In this document: one piece after another, positions 48,410-63,089 of the stretch
Numbering within the stretch: the first letter of the stretch is position 1
Layout: every line of letters begins with the position of its first letter
NCBI RefSeq assembly: GCF_024679095.1
Contig: NC_066549.1
Location: forward strand, 6,258,920 to 6,322,919
Length of the DNA: 64,000 nucleotides
Reading direction: 5' to 3'
DNA from: Eriocheir sinensis
Taxonomy: Eukaryota > Arthropoda > Malacostraca > Decapoda > Varunidae
The notes under the pieces: model-generated
Databases searched by the model: none
What the model was told of the DNA's origin: nothing
What the model saw: the letters and a program-made list of their open reading frames with translations, nothing else
Program-made: the position numbers and the translations under genes

Positions 48410-49319
48410 CTACCCGGAATGGTTAACTTAGGAGGTCTTAAAAGGAGTGTTTCGTATGTGTTTTGAACTGAGTAGTGGACGTAGAAAATGGTTGCACGTT
48501 AAGACTAGATTTGAAGGTTTAAAGGAAGTGTTTGATATGTGTGTTTTAATCTCAGTATTAGACGAAGTAGTGTTTGCAGGAAAGATTGGTCCTTAAGGTT
48601 AAATATAAAGTGTTTCCTGAGATTGTTAATATCAGTAGTGGAGGAAAAAATATTGAATGTTTCAGTTTCTTTATGTTTTTTGAGTGTTTATATAAAAGTC
48701 TAGAAGCAATGATTGATTTTGAAGGATGATTAAAAAGTGTTTCCTGAGTTTCATAATGTCAGTTATGGAGGAAAAATTATTGATTGTTCAGAAGTTGTTT
48801 TGTATTTGTTGAAGGTTTAAATAAATGCCTAGACGGAATTAATTACTTTGAAGATTTAAAAAGAGGGTTTGATATGTGTGTATAAATCTCAGAAGTGGAG
48901 GAAAAATTAATGAAAGTTCAGAAAAAAAATACTCGAAGATTTAAAAAGGTTGATTCATGTGTTTATCTCATTAGTGAAGGAAAATATAGAATGTTCAGAA
49001 AACGTTTGATATTATTGGCTTGAAAAGAAATTGACTCGTGTGTGTTTTATCCTTCGTTGTGAAAGAAAAAAGATTTGAAATTAATGTTTTATATATAGAG
49101 CGGAGAAAAAAATGTGAATGTTCAGGAAATTGTTTTGTGTTTGTATTAATCTTATTAGTGGGAGAGAAAATATTTTAACTTGCTAGAAGAGGCAGAGTTT
49201 GAGCACGTATTAGTGACGGGTGGATGGTTGAGAACGTGAGGGAATATATAACTTCTAATATTAATAATTGAGAACGCTTAGCTTTGATCTCGAAAGACAC
49301 GTGCCATATCCTAGCAGGC
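48410..49319. repeat. Degenerate AT-rich tandem repeat
   Basis: Phrases such as GGTTTAAAGGAAGTGTTTGA, AAAAAGTGTTTCCTGAG and TCAGTAGTGGAGGAAAAA recur every 100-130 bp to about 49180. No gene. Confidence 0.6.
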
Positions 49320-49498
49320 ATCACAACGGTCCACAAGAGGAAGGTATCAGGACACCTCTTCTCACGTAACTGACAGCTCTTTCGGCCGCCTCTTCGGATT
49401 CTTTACAGGAGCAGCGAGTAGCGGGCTTTTTTCATTGTTGTTTCCTTTTTTTTGTGCCCCTGTGCTGTCTCCATTGCTGTAAAAAAACAACAACAAAA
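49320..49498 (+). mobile_element. LINE 3' UTR fragment
   Basis: GGTATCAGGACACCTCTTCT, GGAGCAGCGAGTAGCGGGC, TGTGCCCCTGTGCTG and TGTAAAAAAACAACAAC. Followed within a few bases by a SINE. Confidence 0.85.
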
Positions 49499-49503
49499 AA
49501 CGC

Positions 49504-49780
49504 TATAGCTGCGCGTGGCCTCAGTGCTCATCTCCGTCGCATTGGACTTTTAGTTGTGGTGGGTAAGAACCTATTACCCCGGGACACAGAACCAGTGTGG
49601 CATCCGGGTTACCACAGTTTACCTTTCCCAGCTTTCCCCAGGTACCCATTTATCGATCAGCCCGAAAGGAAGGATGAACAGCTGGGTGAGGTGCATACCA
49701 AATGGCCGGGCTGAGATTCGAACCTGGACCCACGAATTCGTAGCCAAGCATGATAACCCTTTCACAGTGGAAGCGTGTAT
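49504..49780 (-). mobile_element. tRNA-derived SINE, second copy
   Basis: Plus strand shares TATAGCTGCGCGTGGC, CGGGTTACCACAGTTTACC and GGTACCCATTTATCGA with the 4.9-kb copy. The B box is GGTTCGAATCT (reverse of 49715-49725); the A box is decayed. Confidence 0.75.
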
Positions 49781-49790
49781 TATCACAACT

Positions 49791-50244
49791 AGCATTGCGG
49801 GCCGGGATGAATCTCACGACCCGGGCTTTATTTAACATCAGCTAACACTCACCTTCCCTATTATGAACTTGGATGACGTGCTTGTCCCCTTCCACTGAGC
49901 TGAACCGGTTGCGTGATGCCAGACTTTCCAGGCAAACCCACACCGGCACATTACCTGCACTTGTACTGCCCACGTTGCAGAAGAAAGAACGTCAGTCACA
50001 TTCATATGCAACCCAGCGACTGTAAGGACAGGTTCAGAAATATAAAATGCATAGTAACGGAGAGAAATCGTCTGAAACAGCTGTCAATAAGTCACAGTTT
50101 ATGGTGTCGATCTTAAAGTGAATGTCGCGGAAGATTATGATTTTTGCTCACGACATCGTATGAAACTTTTTACCCCACAGGCAAGAAACTGTCATGAGGT
50201 CTGGATCCATTTGTGCGAGTATATCCTTGTTTTTACTGACTTTC
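49791..50244. other. Unassigned
   Basis: A + frame at 49913-50116 (HLYCPRCRRKNV...) has no recognisable family. Confidence 0.35.
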
Positions 50245-50390
50245 TTTTTTTTTACAGCAAAGGAGGCAGCTCAAGGGCGTAAAGAAAAATAAAAAAAAAG
50301 GCCGCTACTTACTGCTCCTGAATATAGGTCAAAGGAGTGGCCAAAAAGAGAGGTCAGTTTCGGGAGGAGAGGTGTCCTGATACCCATGTC
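50245..50390 (-). mobile_element. LINE 3' UTR fragment
   Basis: Plus-strand ACAGCAAAGGAGGCAGCTC, GAGAGGTCAGTTTCGGGAG and GAGGTGTCCTGATACC are the reverse complement of the LINE 3' UTR. Confidence 0.85.
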
Positions 50391-50699
50391 AATATCCATT
50401 AATAACATGCCAATATCCTAAAACTCATTTGATATTTAGTGTTAATCTCTTAGGCGGCATCCTCTGTCCGTGATGCATGACCATGTCCGCGTCTGTAACC
50501 CGTGTCCGTGACCTTGGTATCGTCGTTATTGTATGTACATGAAATATGGTTTTTAAATTCCAACAAATTGTTTTTTTTTTGTGGCAGGGTGATAACTATT
50601 AAAGGGGACAACAGAGCTGCAATTACGACCAAAGCCATTGTCGTGCTGGGACCAATGAAAGCTTTCCGGCGTTTTGATATTTGAGATTTTTTTTTACTG
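50391..50699. other. Unassigned, between two opposite LINE tails
   Basis: No recognisable feature. Confidence 0.4.
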
Positions 50700-50856
50700 A
50701 CAAGAACACCTCTCCTCCCGAAATTGACCTGCCTTTCGGCCACCTCTTTTGATTCTTTTTTGTAGGAGCAGCGAGTAGCGGGCTTTTTTTTATCATTGCG
50801 TCCTTTTTTTGTGCCCTTGAGCTGTCTCCTTTGTTGTAAAAAAAAAAAAAAACACG
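50700..50856 (+). mobile_element. LINE 3' UTR fragment
   Basis: CACCTCTCCTCCCGAAATTG, GGAGCAGCGAGTAGCGGGC, TGTGCCCTTGAGCTG and TTGTAAAAAAAAAAAAAA. Lies opposite in strand to the copy 310 bp upstream, so the two form an imperfect inverted pair. Confidence 0.85.
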
Positions 50857-51028
50857 CACACGGTCACGAACAACGAGTCACGGAGGAATGGTGCCCGGCC
50901 GAACTCATGGATCACAAACCCACCCTTAGTTCACCAGCACGTACATGAGTAATGCCGCGTGAATGAATTATCTGCACACCCTGAAGTGAACTACCTGACA
51001 AACAGCGCGGCTCTCTGGGTGAACACTT

Positions 51029-51115
51029 AAGTTTGTAGACAGATTCACGTACTTGGGCAACGTTGTCAATCAAGAAAATGACATCAACAAGAAGCAGACT
51101 ACCAAAATCTTAGTC
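51029..51115 (+). mobile_element. RT-domain scrap of a non-LTR retrotransposon
   Basis: The frame KFVDRFTYLGNVVNQENDI followed by NKKQTTKIL resembles the F.YLG..V...... thumb-proximal motif (KYLGS-type) of RTE/CR1 reverse transcriptases. It is only about 29 codons, with no flanking RT sequence. Confidence 0.5.
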
Positions 51116-51323
51116 ATTGGCAATACGGAAATTCTCCTTCTGCAGCCACGAGGGTGAAGTTAAAATTATGCAGGAGTCATCAAACAAACTCCTCCCTAGC
51201 AGTCGCCGGGCACTGGGTAAACTATCATATCAGGCTGTAGTGCACCGATGCGCCGTCTATAGAATGAAGAGTAGAGTGCTGCGATCGAGAGCCCCATCAC
51301 AACCTCCATCAGACAGAGTTGTG

Positions 51324-51358
<35 letters not shown>

Positions 51359-51625
51359 CCCTATACAACATGAGTAGCTGACCATCCTGTTTATCCTAAT
51401 GTGCACAGAGGTGTCATACATTTATATTATCATAATTAAAGTTGGAATTGCTTTATCGGATTAAGTTTCATTACCAGTTAATTAAATGCAGAGTTATATA
51501 CTTTCATGTTTGGATATACATCAGGACGAGATTAAACTAGTATCAATTCCATTCGCATTATTAAATTATTATTATATATTTTTAATCATTTTTATCATTA
51601 TTATCATTATCATCATCATCATTAC

Positions 51626-51662
<37 letters not shown>

Positions 51663-51670
51663 GATGTTGA

Positions 51671-51705
<35 letters not shown>

Positions 51706-52530
51706 TTGTAACGAAGAAAAAGAAAACACGTGGAAATAATAAAGACACAAACAAGAAGAAAATAAAATTATCCACGCAGCCTGATCAATTTACTAATGAT
51801 GACAGACAGACCCATCACCAGGAGGGCACACCACCAGCCACTACGCCGCCCCACACGAGGAACATACGCAGCTCAACGGGCCTAACATATGAGCCATGAA
51901 TACCGGAGGGCCGTAGATCAAGGGCGGGTCACAGTCACCGGCGCGGCTCATGAAATGCTGACGAGACAGACAAAGGCGACGACCACTGGACTTGACCATG
52001 GCCTTCTAGGAGCCATGGCTTGACGGAGGCCCATACAAGTGAGCGCACCACCACTCCTCTTCCTCCACCTCTTCCTCCTCCTCCTCCTCCTCCTCCTCCT
52101 GTCGTGTTCTTCATTGATCTGCCTCGAGTCATAAATATGTGACTCGGTGGTTCGGATAACATATTGGATAATTACTTTGATGTTTTATTCTTGCTTATTT
52201 ATACCTACGTGTGGTTGGTTTGTGTGTGCCTTGGGGGGGGGGGGGAGCTTTTTTATGTGTGTGTAGGTGGGTGTTTTTCCGTGGGGGTGTTGGTGTATAT
52301 GGGAGGGGTTTGTGTGTGTCTGTGTATAGGTGACTTCTTTGTATGCGTGCGTGTGTGTGTGTACTTACGCCCTTCACGGCAAGATCAACAGAATATTCTC
52401 TTGATCCTGCTTCACGGGATCCTACATTCAAGAAGACTATATAAAAAAAAACGAGCATTATTTCCTATGTAGTATTTAGATTTATTCCACTTATTCGTAT
52501 ATTTCTTTTTAATCTACTGAGTGTCATATC
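51116..52530. other. Unassigned, with (GT)n, (TTG)n, (CCT)n and G/T-rich patches
   Basis: (GT)n 51326-51355, (TTG/GAT)n 51625-51709, (CCT)n 52056-52098, poly(G) 52232-52243 with GTGTGG-rich DNA to 52360. No gene supported. Confidence 0.6.
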
Positions 52531-52532
52531 TC

Positions 52533-52885
52533 ATCTCTGCGTGTATCGTAACCAGGCAACAGACGATCAAATAATAAGACCCCACAAGGTAAAACATATT
52601 TAATCTCTGGGTGTATCGTAACCAGGCAACAGACGATCAAATAATAAGACCCTCACAAGGTAAAATATATTTCATCTCTGCGTGTATCGTAACCAGGCAG
52701 CAGACGATCAAATAATAAGACCCCTCATGGTAAAACATATTTCATCTCTGCATGTATCGTAACCAGGCAACAGACGAGAAAAAAATAAGACCCCACAAGG
52801 TAAAACATATTTCATCTCTGCATGTATCGTAACCAGGCAGCAGGCGAGAGAAAAAACTAGGACCCCCACAAGGTAAAACTCATCA
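52533..52885. repeat. 70-bp minisatellite, 5 units
   Basis: ATCTCTG..TGTATCGTAACCAGG starts at 52533, 52603, 52674, 52744 and 52814. Confidence 0.95.
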
Positions 52886-52958
52886 TCCATTTCCTTCTCA
52901 GTACTAAGATTTTTTATTCATCTTCATCTTCTTCTTCCGCAGCATTATTTTCCTGTTT

Positions 52959-53097
52959 CTATACGGGGTCGCTGTTTTTGATGAGTCTCCTCCATCTAAC
53001 CCTATCCTCCGCCACTTCAAGATCCAAGTTCTTCTCCCTGCCGTCCGTCACAATACAGTCCTTCCATCTCGTCCTGAGTTTTCCTCTCTTCCTTTTT
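52959..53097 (-). mobile_element. RTE-like retrotransposon C-terminal remnant
   Basis: Minus strand: KRKRGKLRTRWKDC, then REKNLDLEVAEDRVRWRRL and IKNSDPV, ending at TAG (52961-52959). The RG.P..RW.DC....D......A.DR..WR..I...DP pattern is the well-known C-terminus of RTE-type reverse transcriptases. Downstream on the same strand the sequence becomes GAAGAAGAAGATGAAGATG, a microsatellite-like 3' end as RTE elements often have. Confidence 0.8.
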
Positions 53098-54188
53098 ATT
53101 CATCTACGGAGTTTTTTTTATTCAAGCGTGCAATACTTATAACAGCTTCTCTTCGTGAGTCACCAACACCCACACACGCGAGGAGAGACGAACACGATTA
53201 CCCACCACGCGACAACCTCCTTCTCTTCAACAGCTTATTGGTTAGATGTACGAGTCGATAAGGGCGCAGCAAACAGAAGACGAAGGGCAAGCGTGACCGA
53301 GACCATATAATAATAATAACAGTAACAGTAATAAATAATAGACGTCTTGGGTGTGACTAAGGAAGCTGACCGTCTTTTAGGATGTCCCAGTGTGGTACAG
53401 AGCTCATTATTTTTTTGCTGTATGGGGGGGAAAGGGGGGATGGTGTGTGTGTGTGTGTGTGTGTGTGTGTTCTTTCCCTTACGGTCAATGTGTGAGTGGT
53501 ATTGTGACAAGGCCTCTCCTGTCTTTCACTGTGATTCTTTCTCTTTTTACTTATGCTATTGTTACGTATTATTATTTGTACTGCCATTGTTGTTATTGCT
53601 ATTGTTGAATGAGTAGTAGTAGTGGTAGTAGTAGTAGTAGTAGAAGTAGCAGTAATAGTAGTAGTAGAAGGAAAAGAAGGAGGAGGACGAAGAGGAGGAC
53701 GAAGAGGATAAGCACAAAGACGAGGACAACGAGGAGAAGAAGTCATGGTATTCCGCTCACTTCTAGTCAAGAATTATAAATATGGAACGTGACCCAGATT
53801 TCCCATTAAGAGGAAGGCAGCGAGACAATAATACGACTCAGGGAGCGGTAAATTTCTCCTCGCCGGGCTGTCCTTCACGGCGGGGAATGGAATCGGAATC
53901 CTAATAACATTCTGACCCACTTCGAGTTCAGCCACTTCGCCTAGTCTTCACGCACCATTACGGAGAGATGAATAGTGTGACCCAAGAGGTTTTACGGGCT
54001 TTAATTCTTTGCCAAGCCCTGTAATGTAAGGCGCGGGCAGGTCAGTATATCACAGCACAAGATTAAACAGCGTGATTTTTTTTTTTTTCGCGTCAGTCAT
54101 TTTTTTTATTTTTTTACCTGCTTTGATTTAAGAGGCAAAGTTAAGGAAATGGAGTTTGATCGTGGATGATGCTTTTCTTTTGCGAATT

Positions 54189-54225
<37 letters not shown>

Positions 54226-54259
54226 GATATTACTACTACTACTTCTGTTACTACCACTT

Positions 54260-54290
<31 letters not shown>

Positions 54291-54506
54291 CACTCTTGAC
54301 GGTTAAATTCCTTCCTTCATCGAACGCGACATTAGCCTTAGAAGGGTCGATTGTAACATAAGATCAAATCCAACACAACTCCCATATAACCGTATTTGCC
54401 ATATGTATTTCAGGTCCTTATATATTGTTATCGTATGCAGTCAAATATAAAAATAATTCACTGGGTTTTTTTTAAGTCCCTGTATAATAATTTTTCGTCA
54501 CCTTTT
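53098..54506. other. Unassigned, with (GT)n, (TAG)n and (TAC)n
   Basis: (GT)n 53440-53470, (TAG)n 53613-53670, AG-rich to 53745, (TAC)n 54189-54293. 53780-54060 is unique-looking and CpG-containing with no recognisable exon. Confidence 0.55.
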
Positions 54507-54713
54507 TTGTGTTAGTATCTTGTGTTAGTATCTTGTGTGTATCTTGTGTTAGTATCTTGTGTGTATCTTGTGTTAGTATCTTGTGTGTATCTTGTGTTAG
54601 TATCTTGTGTGTATCTTGTGTTAGTATCTTGTGTGTATCTTGTGTTAGTATCTTGTGTGTATCTTGTGTTAGTATCTTGTGTGTATCTTGTGTTAGTATC
54701 TTTTTGTTAGTAT
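54507..54713. repeat. 24-bp minisatellite, about 8 units
   Basis: ATCTTGTGTTAGT + ATCTTGTGTGT. The 24-bp period keeps frames open (8-residue repeats), which are artefacts. Confidence 0.95.
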
Positions 54714-54799
54714 CTTGCACACAACAAAGCATTTTTCGCAGGTTATCGTAGTGAAATCGCTAAGACTCATACCCTCAAACATTACGGGGCTTACAGTCT

Positions 54800-54995
54800 C
54801 ATGAAGTTTAAATTGATGAGGCTTTCGTGGAAGTTGTGGGTTATTATTTTGGTAGTCTTATGAGTCTAGTGAGAATTTGTCAAGGCTTCTGAACAATGGG
54901 AAAAGAGCTATTGAGGGGGAACCCGGTTAATCTCTTTTGTGGCCTTTGAAAATATTTACTGGGAGAACAGAACGCGTCTGAGAATAAGCGTCTAA
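54800..54995 (+). repeat. Dispersed repeat R, diverged
   Basis: GAGGCTTTCGTGGAAGTTG, CAAGGCTTCTGAACAATGG and GGCCTTTGAAAATATTTAC. Confidence 0.65.
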
Positions 54996-55028
54996 GGTTC
55001 TTGTGACTTAGAAAAGCGCAAACCATCC

Positions 55029-55475
55029 ATGCATCTCAAAACGCCTCATCTCCATCACCGACTGACAAAAGGGTATCGAGCCGCGGTACACAGGCAAACG
55101 TTCTTGATCTTGTGCTTCTTGTTCTTGTTCTTCTTGTTCCCTTGCTTGTTATTTTTCTTGTTCTTTTTCTGTTCTTTTTCTTGTTCTTTACCTTGTTTTT
55201 TCTTGTTCTTTTCTTGTTCTTTTTCATGTTCCTTTTCTTGTTATTTTCTTGTTCTTTTTCCTGTTTTTTCTTTTTTTTCTTTTTTTTGTTCCATCTTTTG
55301 TTCTTTTTCTTGTTCTTTTTCTTGTTCTTTTATTGGTCTTTTCCTGTTTTTTCTTGTTTTTTTTCTTGTTCTTTTTCTTATTCTTCTTATTATTATTATT
55401 CTTGATTCTCAAAACGCCTTATCTTCATCACCGACAGACCAAAGGGTATCGAACCGCGGTACACAAGCAAGCGTT
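55029..55475 (-). repeat. Duplicated B-box-bearing segment around a TTCTTG array
   Basis: AAAACGCCTCATCTCCATC...CGCGGTACACAGGCAAACG (55036-55103) recurs at 55405-55475 with few changes (period about 371). On the minus strand it contains CCGCGGTTCGATACCC, a B-box-like motif, so it may be a SINE head. The 300 bp between are (TTCTTG/TTTTCTTG)n. Confidence 0.55.
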
Positions 55476-56340
55476 CGTCCCAGCCCCAGCATTCATCCAC
55501 CTCCCAGCCAGGAAAAGATCGAACGCATGCAGAGAGGAAGATGAGGAGGAACTTGCAAAACTTTCCACGATAATAACTCTCCACAGTGTCTTCCTCGTTC
55601 GTTCCTGTCAGAAATTCATCAACCTAATCTCACACTGGATGATCTTGGATGAGCTCTCATTTCCCAAGTGGACAAGGAAGCTATTATTTTTCTCTGGTTT
55701 TCTTCTTACGCGTTGCACAGAGTCAGTTTGTGTGTGTGTGTGTGTCGGGAGATTTACGGGTCGTACGGCATCGAGGAGGAGAGTGGAGTAACGATTGGTG
55801 GTGTTTTTAGTGCGGGTGGTTCATGTAATGGTGTGTTCTGCCTTTGATAGCTTTTCATTATTATAGTTTCTTATTATTATTATTATTTTCATTTATTTTT
55901 ATTGCAGTTTTTATTATTATCATTCTTCTTCTTCTGCTTGTTTTTGTTGGCCTGCTTGTTCTTCTTCTTCTTTTTCGTGTTCTTGTTTTTGTTCTTCTTC
56001 TTGTTCTTCTTCTTCTTGTTCGTCTTCCTCTTCTTCTTCTTCTTGTTCGTCTTCGTCTTCGTCTTCTTCTTCTTCGTCTTCTTCTTCTTCTTGTTCGTGT
56101 TCTTGTTTTTGTTCTTCTTCTTGTTCTTCTTCTTCTTGTTCGTCCTCCTCTTCTTCTTTTTCGTCTTCGTCTTCTTCTTCATCTTGTTCGTCTTCTTCTT
56201 CTTCTTCCTCTTCTTATCCTTATTTTTATTCTTAATATTATCATTATCATTATTCTCATTATTACTTAATATCACCATCATCATCATCATCATCATCAAT
56301 ATTACACAAAAGTTTCCGTTATTTTCATGAAGCTTTATTA
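55476..56340. repeat. Unassigned leader and TTC/TTCTTG array
   Basis: 55476-55850 unassigned; (TTC)n with TTCTTGTTC interruptions 55915-56215; ATC/TCA repeats 56240-56300. Confidence 0.75.
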
Positions 56341-58460
<2,120 letters not shown>

Positions 58461-58605
58461 ACTAAAATCAAAATGTGACTGCCATAGACTTTTTTTTAAA
58501 ACTGCGAAGATGTTTGATATGTGTAAATTACTCTAGTCCCTTCTCTATCTGTGTCTGTCTCTGTCTCTGTCTCTGTGTCTGTGTCTGTGTCTGTGTGTCT
58601 CTCTG

Positions 58606-58692
<87 letters not shown>

Positions 58693-59228
58693 TCCCCGCC
58701 TTGCTATCTCTCCCCACAACGCCAGACTCATAGAAAAGAAATCAGAAAACTTGTGTTCGTATCACTCGTTAATGACTCAAACGTTACCCTTTACACCAGT
58801 GGTTCCAAAACTTTTCCAGGCTGTCGTCACCTTGGCTCCCGGGTGAGTTCCTAGAGACCGCCTCCCCCCCAACACACACACATACACACACACACATGCG
58901 AACACACTCCTCTTTCTCGGTATGCGGTATGCTGCAAATTGACACAGATTTTGTCATTCGGATTTAGTAAAAGCAAAAACGTTATTGATTAGTCCAAATG
59001 CCACCCTGCCGCCCCCTACTGTATCCTGTTTTCCTCATTAACCCCCCACCCCCCACCCCGATCTTTCCACCGCCTGACCGCCCTCATTGGGAACCCCTGC
59101 TTTATGGCTTATGTCTCTTGTACTTCATGTATTTCTCCTCTGGGATCTAAACCTTTCTCATACGTGCTAAAGTAAGTAATGCGATTCAACTTCTGTAAAA
59201 TCTTTCCCATCTCCTCCAAAATGCTTCT

Positions 59229-59237
<9 letters not shown>
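58461..59237. other. Microsatellites (TGTCTC, (CT)38) and unassigned sequence
   Basis: CTGTGTCTGTCTCTG 58548-58612, (CT)n 58613-58689; C-rich 58860-58900 and 59040-59065. No gene supported. Confidence 0.6.
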
Positions 59238-59259
<22 letters not shown>

Positions 59260-59312
59260 GCAACAAAGGAGACAGCTCAAGGGCACAAAAAAAGGAAACA
59301 ATAATAAAAAAA
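59238..59312 (-). mobile_element. LINE 3' tail fragment
   Basis: A 22-base T run, then GCAACAAAGGAGACAGCTCA and GGGCACAAAAAAAGG: the reverse of the LINE tail. Confidence 0.75.
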
Positions 59313-59890
59313 TGCTCTTAATGCGTAATACTTTTCTAGCCCGATCCCTCCCTCCGGCAAGATGTACAGTCTATTTTGTTTCTGCCGTCCAATCCGTCGC
59401 CATTATTACCCATCATGTTCGTTTAATTGATCCACTTCCTTTATCAGGCTTCCTCTCGCCCCTTTGTCGTTAGCGTCGCCTGTATTGCTGCCCTTGACAC
59501 ACACCCTCCATCTGAATAGCAACTGTTCCGTAGCTGACGACAAGTACATTACTCTATTACTGTCACTACCATGCTGTATTGTCCACTCCACGAGCACTAT
59601 AGTTAGCCAGCTTCTCAGGGATCCCGCCCCCTTGTTCCAGCCTCTACATGGAATCCTACTTCTATATACGTTTCAGTTCCTATCAAATCAGTTGCATAAA
59701 AGCTCGGCGTTCTGTTTCGTGCACGCCCACTCTTCATGCAGACACGGGTTCCCCACCTGGATCCCCCTCGCGCCCACACCTCGTAAACCTTCCCCGTGAA
59801 ATATGAGAACCTAAACTTCGTGGTGAGTTCCCGTTTAGCGTGAGCAGGAGCAATTCTCTACATCATCGTAACTTTCAATGAGCAAATATC
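59313..59890. other. Unassigned
   Basis: Overlapping frames on both strands (+ 59464-59799; - 59597-59406, LVEWTIQHGSDSNRV) are unrecognised. Confidence 0.35.
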
Positions 59891-59894
59891 TTGA

Positions 59895-60380
59895 AGAGGA
59901 AAAAGGAGGATACTATAATGTTACAAGCAAAAGGAATACGGACGGGTTAAGGAAAGGAGGATACCATTGTTATTAGTAGAGAAATAGATACAGGTTAAGG
60001 AAAGGAGAATACCAATATTACAAGTAGAGAAATAGATACAGGTTAAGGAAAGAAGGATACCATTGTTAGAAGTAGAGATATAGATGCAGGTTAAGGGAAA
60101 GAGGATGCCGATGTTACGAGCAAAAAAGAAAAAAAATGACAGGATAAGGAAACGAAGATCCAAATATTACAAGCAAAAGGGATTCAGTAAGTCAGGTAGG
60201 TGAAAAGAGAATATCGATGTTACAAGAAGAGGAATACTGACGGGCTATTAGGAAAAGAGAACACCGATCTTACAAGCAAAGGAACACTGACAAATTAAGG
60301 CAAAAAATATACCAATGTTACAACCGAAGGAATACTAACAGATTATGGAAAAGAGGATATCAATAGTTACAAGCAAAGAC
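59895..60380. repeat. 48-bp minisatellite, 4 clear plus ~5 decayed units
   Basis: GGTTAAGGAAAGGAGGATACC starts at 59945, 59993, 60041 and 60089; decayed units continue to about 60380. Confidence 0.9.
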
Positions 60381-60431
60381 GCCCTGACAGACACTCTCCC
60401 CCCCCCATCCCCCCCCCCGCCCCCTCAGTCG

Positions 60432-60486
<55 letters not shown>

Positions 60487-60781
60487 CAAACACATTCACG
60501 CCTTAATTCCACCTTGCCATTCAGCCACATGTCTCTTGAAACTCCACCGGAAAAAGAATCGCCAGGAGCCTTAAGTGACCATTTTCTTCTAAGAGCGTAG
60601 ATTTCGTTTTATAAGTTTAAAATATTCCGGAAAAGTAAGTGTTCTGAAGTGTGTGAGGGGGGGTGGGGGGGGTTGTGTGAGGGGAGAGGTTGTGTGGGGG
60701 GGGTTGTGGGGGAGAGGTTGTGTTATGGGTGTGGGGGGGGAGAAAGTAGAGATTGTGTGTGGGGTGAGGGGGAGAGGCGAG

Positions 60782-60837
<56 letters not shown>

Positions 60838-60919
60838 TAAGTTTTAAGAGGTACACGCCAGGTTTTGTTGTGTTAAGACTCCGATATAGAGGCTGTGCTT
60901 ATCGCCCCGCCGCAGACCC

Positions 60920-60964
<45 letters not shown>

Positions 60965-61073
60965 TTTTCATTTTCTTTTCTGTCTTTCTTTTTCCATTTA
61001 TTTTTCATCCTTTTTATTTCCTTATTTTATCATCACTTTTTCGCATTTTTCTCTTACTTCTTTGTACCGGGAA

Positions 61074-61115
<42 letters not shown>

Positions 61116-61499
61116 TGCAACCAACCGTTATCGTATGTTGCAGGCACTTTACTTCTCTGACGTTATTTGTTGCAGTATCCTTTTTCATCGTTATTACTTT
61201 ACACAACGGTGCGTTTAAAAATTGAGTGCCTTTTTTTCTTCTCTCTGCGGATACACTATATTGCGTTGATAAAAAAAAAATAACAGTGTATTACGAACGC
61301 TTTCTTTATGCCATGCCACAAACCTTGACACATATAATGATTTTCAGCTTTAAGAAACATCACAGCACAAATCTCATAGAATAAAAAAAAAATCACAACA
61401 TCTACCTTAGAGTATAATCACCACACCAATTTCACCTTACAGAAACATTACAACACATTCACCTAATTAATAACACCACAAAACTTGCACTTCAGTGAG
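60381..61499. repeat. (CA)n, G-rich and (GT)n cluster
   Basis: C-rich 60400-60425, (CA)n 60432-60480, GGGGGTTGTG-type 60650-60780, (GT)n 60784-60836, (CA)n 60919-60962 and 61076-61112. 61113-61499 AT-rich, nothing recognised. Confidence 0.85.
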
Positions 61500-62700
61500 G
61501 GTAGAAACACAACAACACGTCACCTCAGATAGAGTAGAAACATTGCAACACAGCCTCAAATAAAGAGGTAACATCGCAACACTTCAACCTCAAATAAAGT
61601 AGAAACATTGCAACACTTAACCTCAAATAAAGTATAAACATTGCAACACTTAACCTCAAATAAAGAAGAAACATCGCAACACTTAACCTCAAATAAAGTA
61701 TAAACATCGCAACACTTAAACCTCAAATAAAATAGAAACATCGCAACATTTAAAACCTCAAATAAAGTATAAACATCGCAACACTTAACCTCAAATAAAG
61801 TATAAACATCGCAACACTTAACCTCAAATAAAGAGGTAACATCGCAACACTTAACCTCAAATAAAGAAGTAACATCACAACACTTAACCTCAAATAAAGA
61901 AGAAACATCACAACACTTAACCTCAAATAAAGAAGAAACATCACAACACTTAACCTCAAATAAAGAAGAAACATCACAACACTTAAACCTCAAATAAAGA
62001 AGTAACATCACAACACTTAACCTCAAATAAAGAAGTAACATCACAACACTTAAACCTCAAATAAAGAAGTAACATCACAACACTTAACCTCAAATAAAGA
62101 AGTAACATCACAACACTTAACCTCAAATAAAGAAGTAACATCGCAACACTTAACCTCAAATAAAGAAGTAACATCACAACACTTAAACCTCAAATAAAGA
62201 AGTAACATCGCAACACTTAACCTCAAATAAAGAGGTAACATCGCAACACTTAACCTCAATTAAAGAAGAAACATCACAATACCTAAACCTCAAATAAAGA
62301 AGTAACATCGCAACACTTAACCTCAAATAAAGAAGAAACATCGCAACACTTAACCTCAAATAAAGAAGAAACATCACAACACCTAAACCTCAAATAAAGA
62401 AGAAACATCGCAACACAACCTCAAATAAAGTAGAAACATCGCAACATTTAAAACTTCAAATAAAGTAGAAACATCGCAACACTTAAAACCTCAAATAAAG
62501 TAGAAACATCGCAACACAAACTCAAATAAAGTAGAAACATCGCAACATTTAAAACCTCAAATAAAGTAGAAACATCGCAACACTTAAACTCAAATAAAGT
62601 AAAAACATCGCAACACTTAAAACCTCAAATAAAGTAGAAACATCGCAACACTTAAACTCAAATAAATAAGAAACATCACAACACAACATCAGATAGACTC
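61500..62700. repeat. 33/34-bp minisatellite, about 35 units
   Basis: The unit is CCTCAAATAAAGAAG plus AAACATCRCAACACTTAA. The usual period is 33 with frequent 34-bp variants. The minus strand gives open 11-residue repeats (SLFEVKCCDV and LYLRLSVVM in alternate frames). Ends decay near 61500 and 62700. Confidence 0.9.
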
Positions 62701-63089
62701 ACCTCAAATCAGAGTAGAAAAACATGTCCTAAATTAAAATACAGGCAACTCCAATTATCTGAAGAAAAAAAAACATGCAAACCCACACACACATAAGTAC
62801 ACAGACATACTTACGTGACACAGACATCAGTCGCTTATTACTCCCAGTCAGTAATTACTCCTTGTGTCTACTTCCACAGAGCCATTCTTCCCTTCACCAA
62901 AACGGAACAAAACTTCAACTGAGAGAGAGAGGAGCGATTCTAAAACTTTGTCGCGATACAAGTTTTAACTCTTTCGTTCTTCGCGTTCACTCACTAATAA
63001 CGCCGAGAAATAACTCCTGTGTACTCCTCTGTCAAGTATCCGGTACAAAGAGTGAGAATAATCAAGTTGCAATAAAGTAATCAAGTTGG
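62701..63089. other. Unassigned
   Basis: A + frame at 62775-63080 has no recognisable domain. Confidence 0.4.

Noticed and set aside
61525..62377. Minus-strand frames with leucine-rich 11-residue repeats
   Set aside because: Translation of the 33-bp minisatellite; not a leucine-rich repeat protein.
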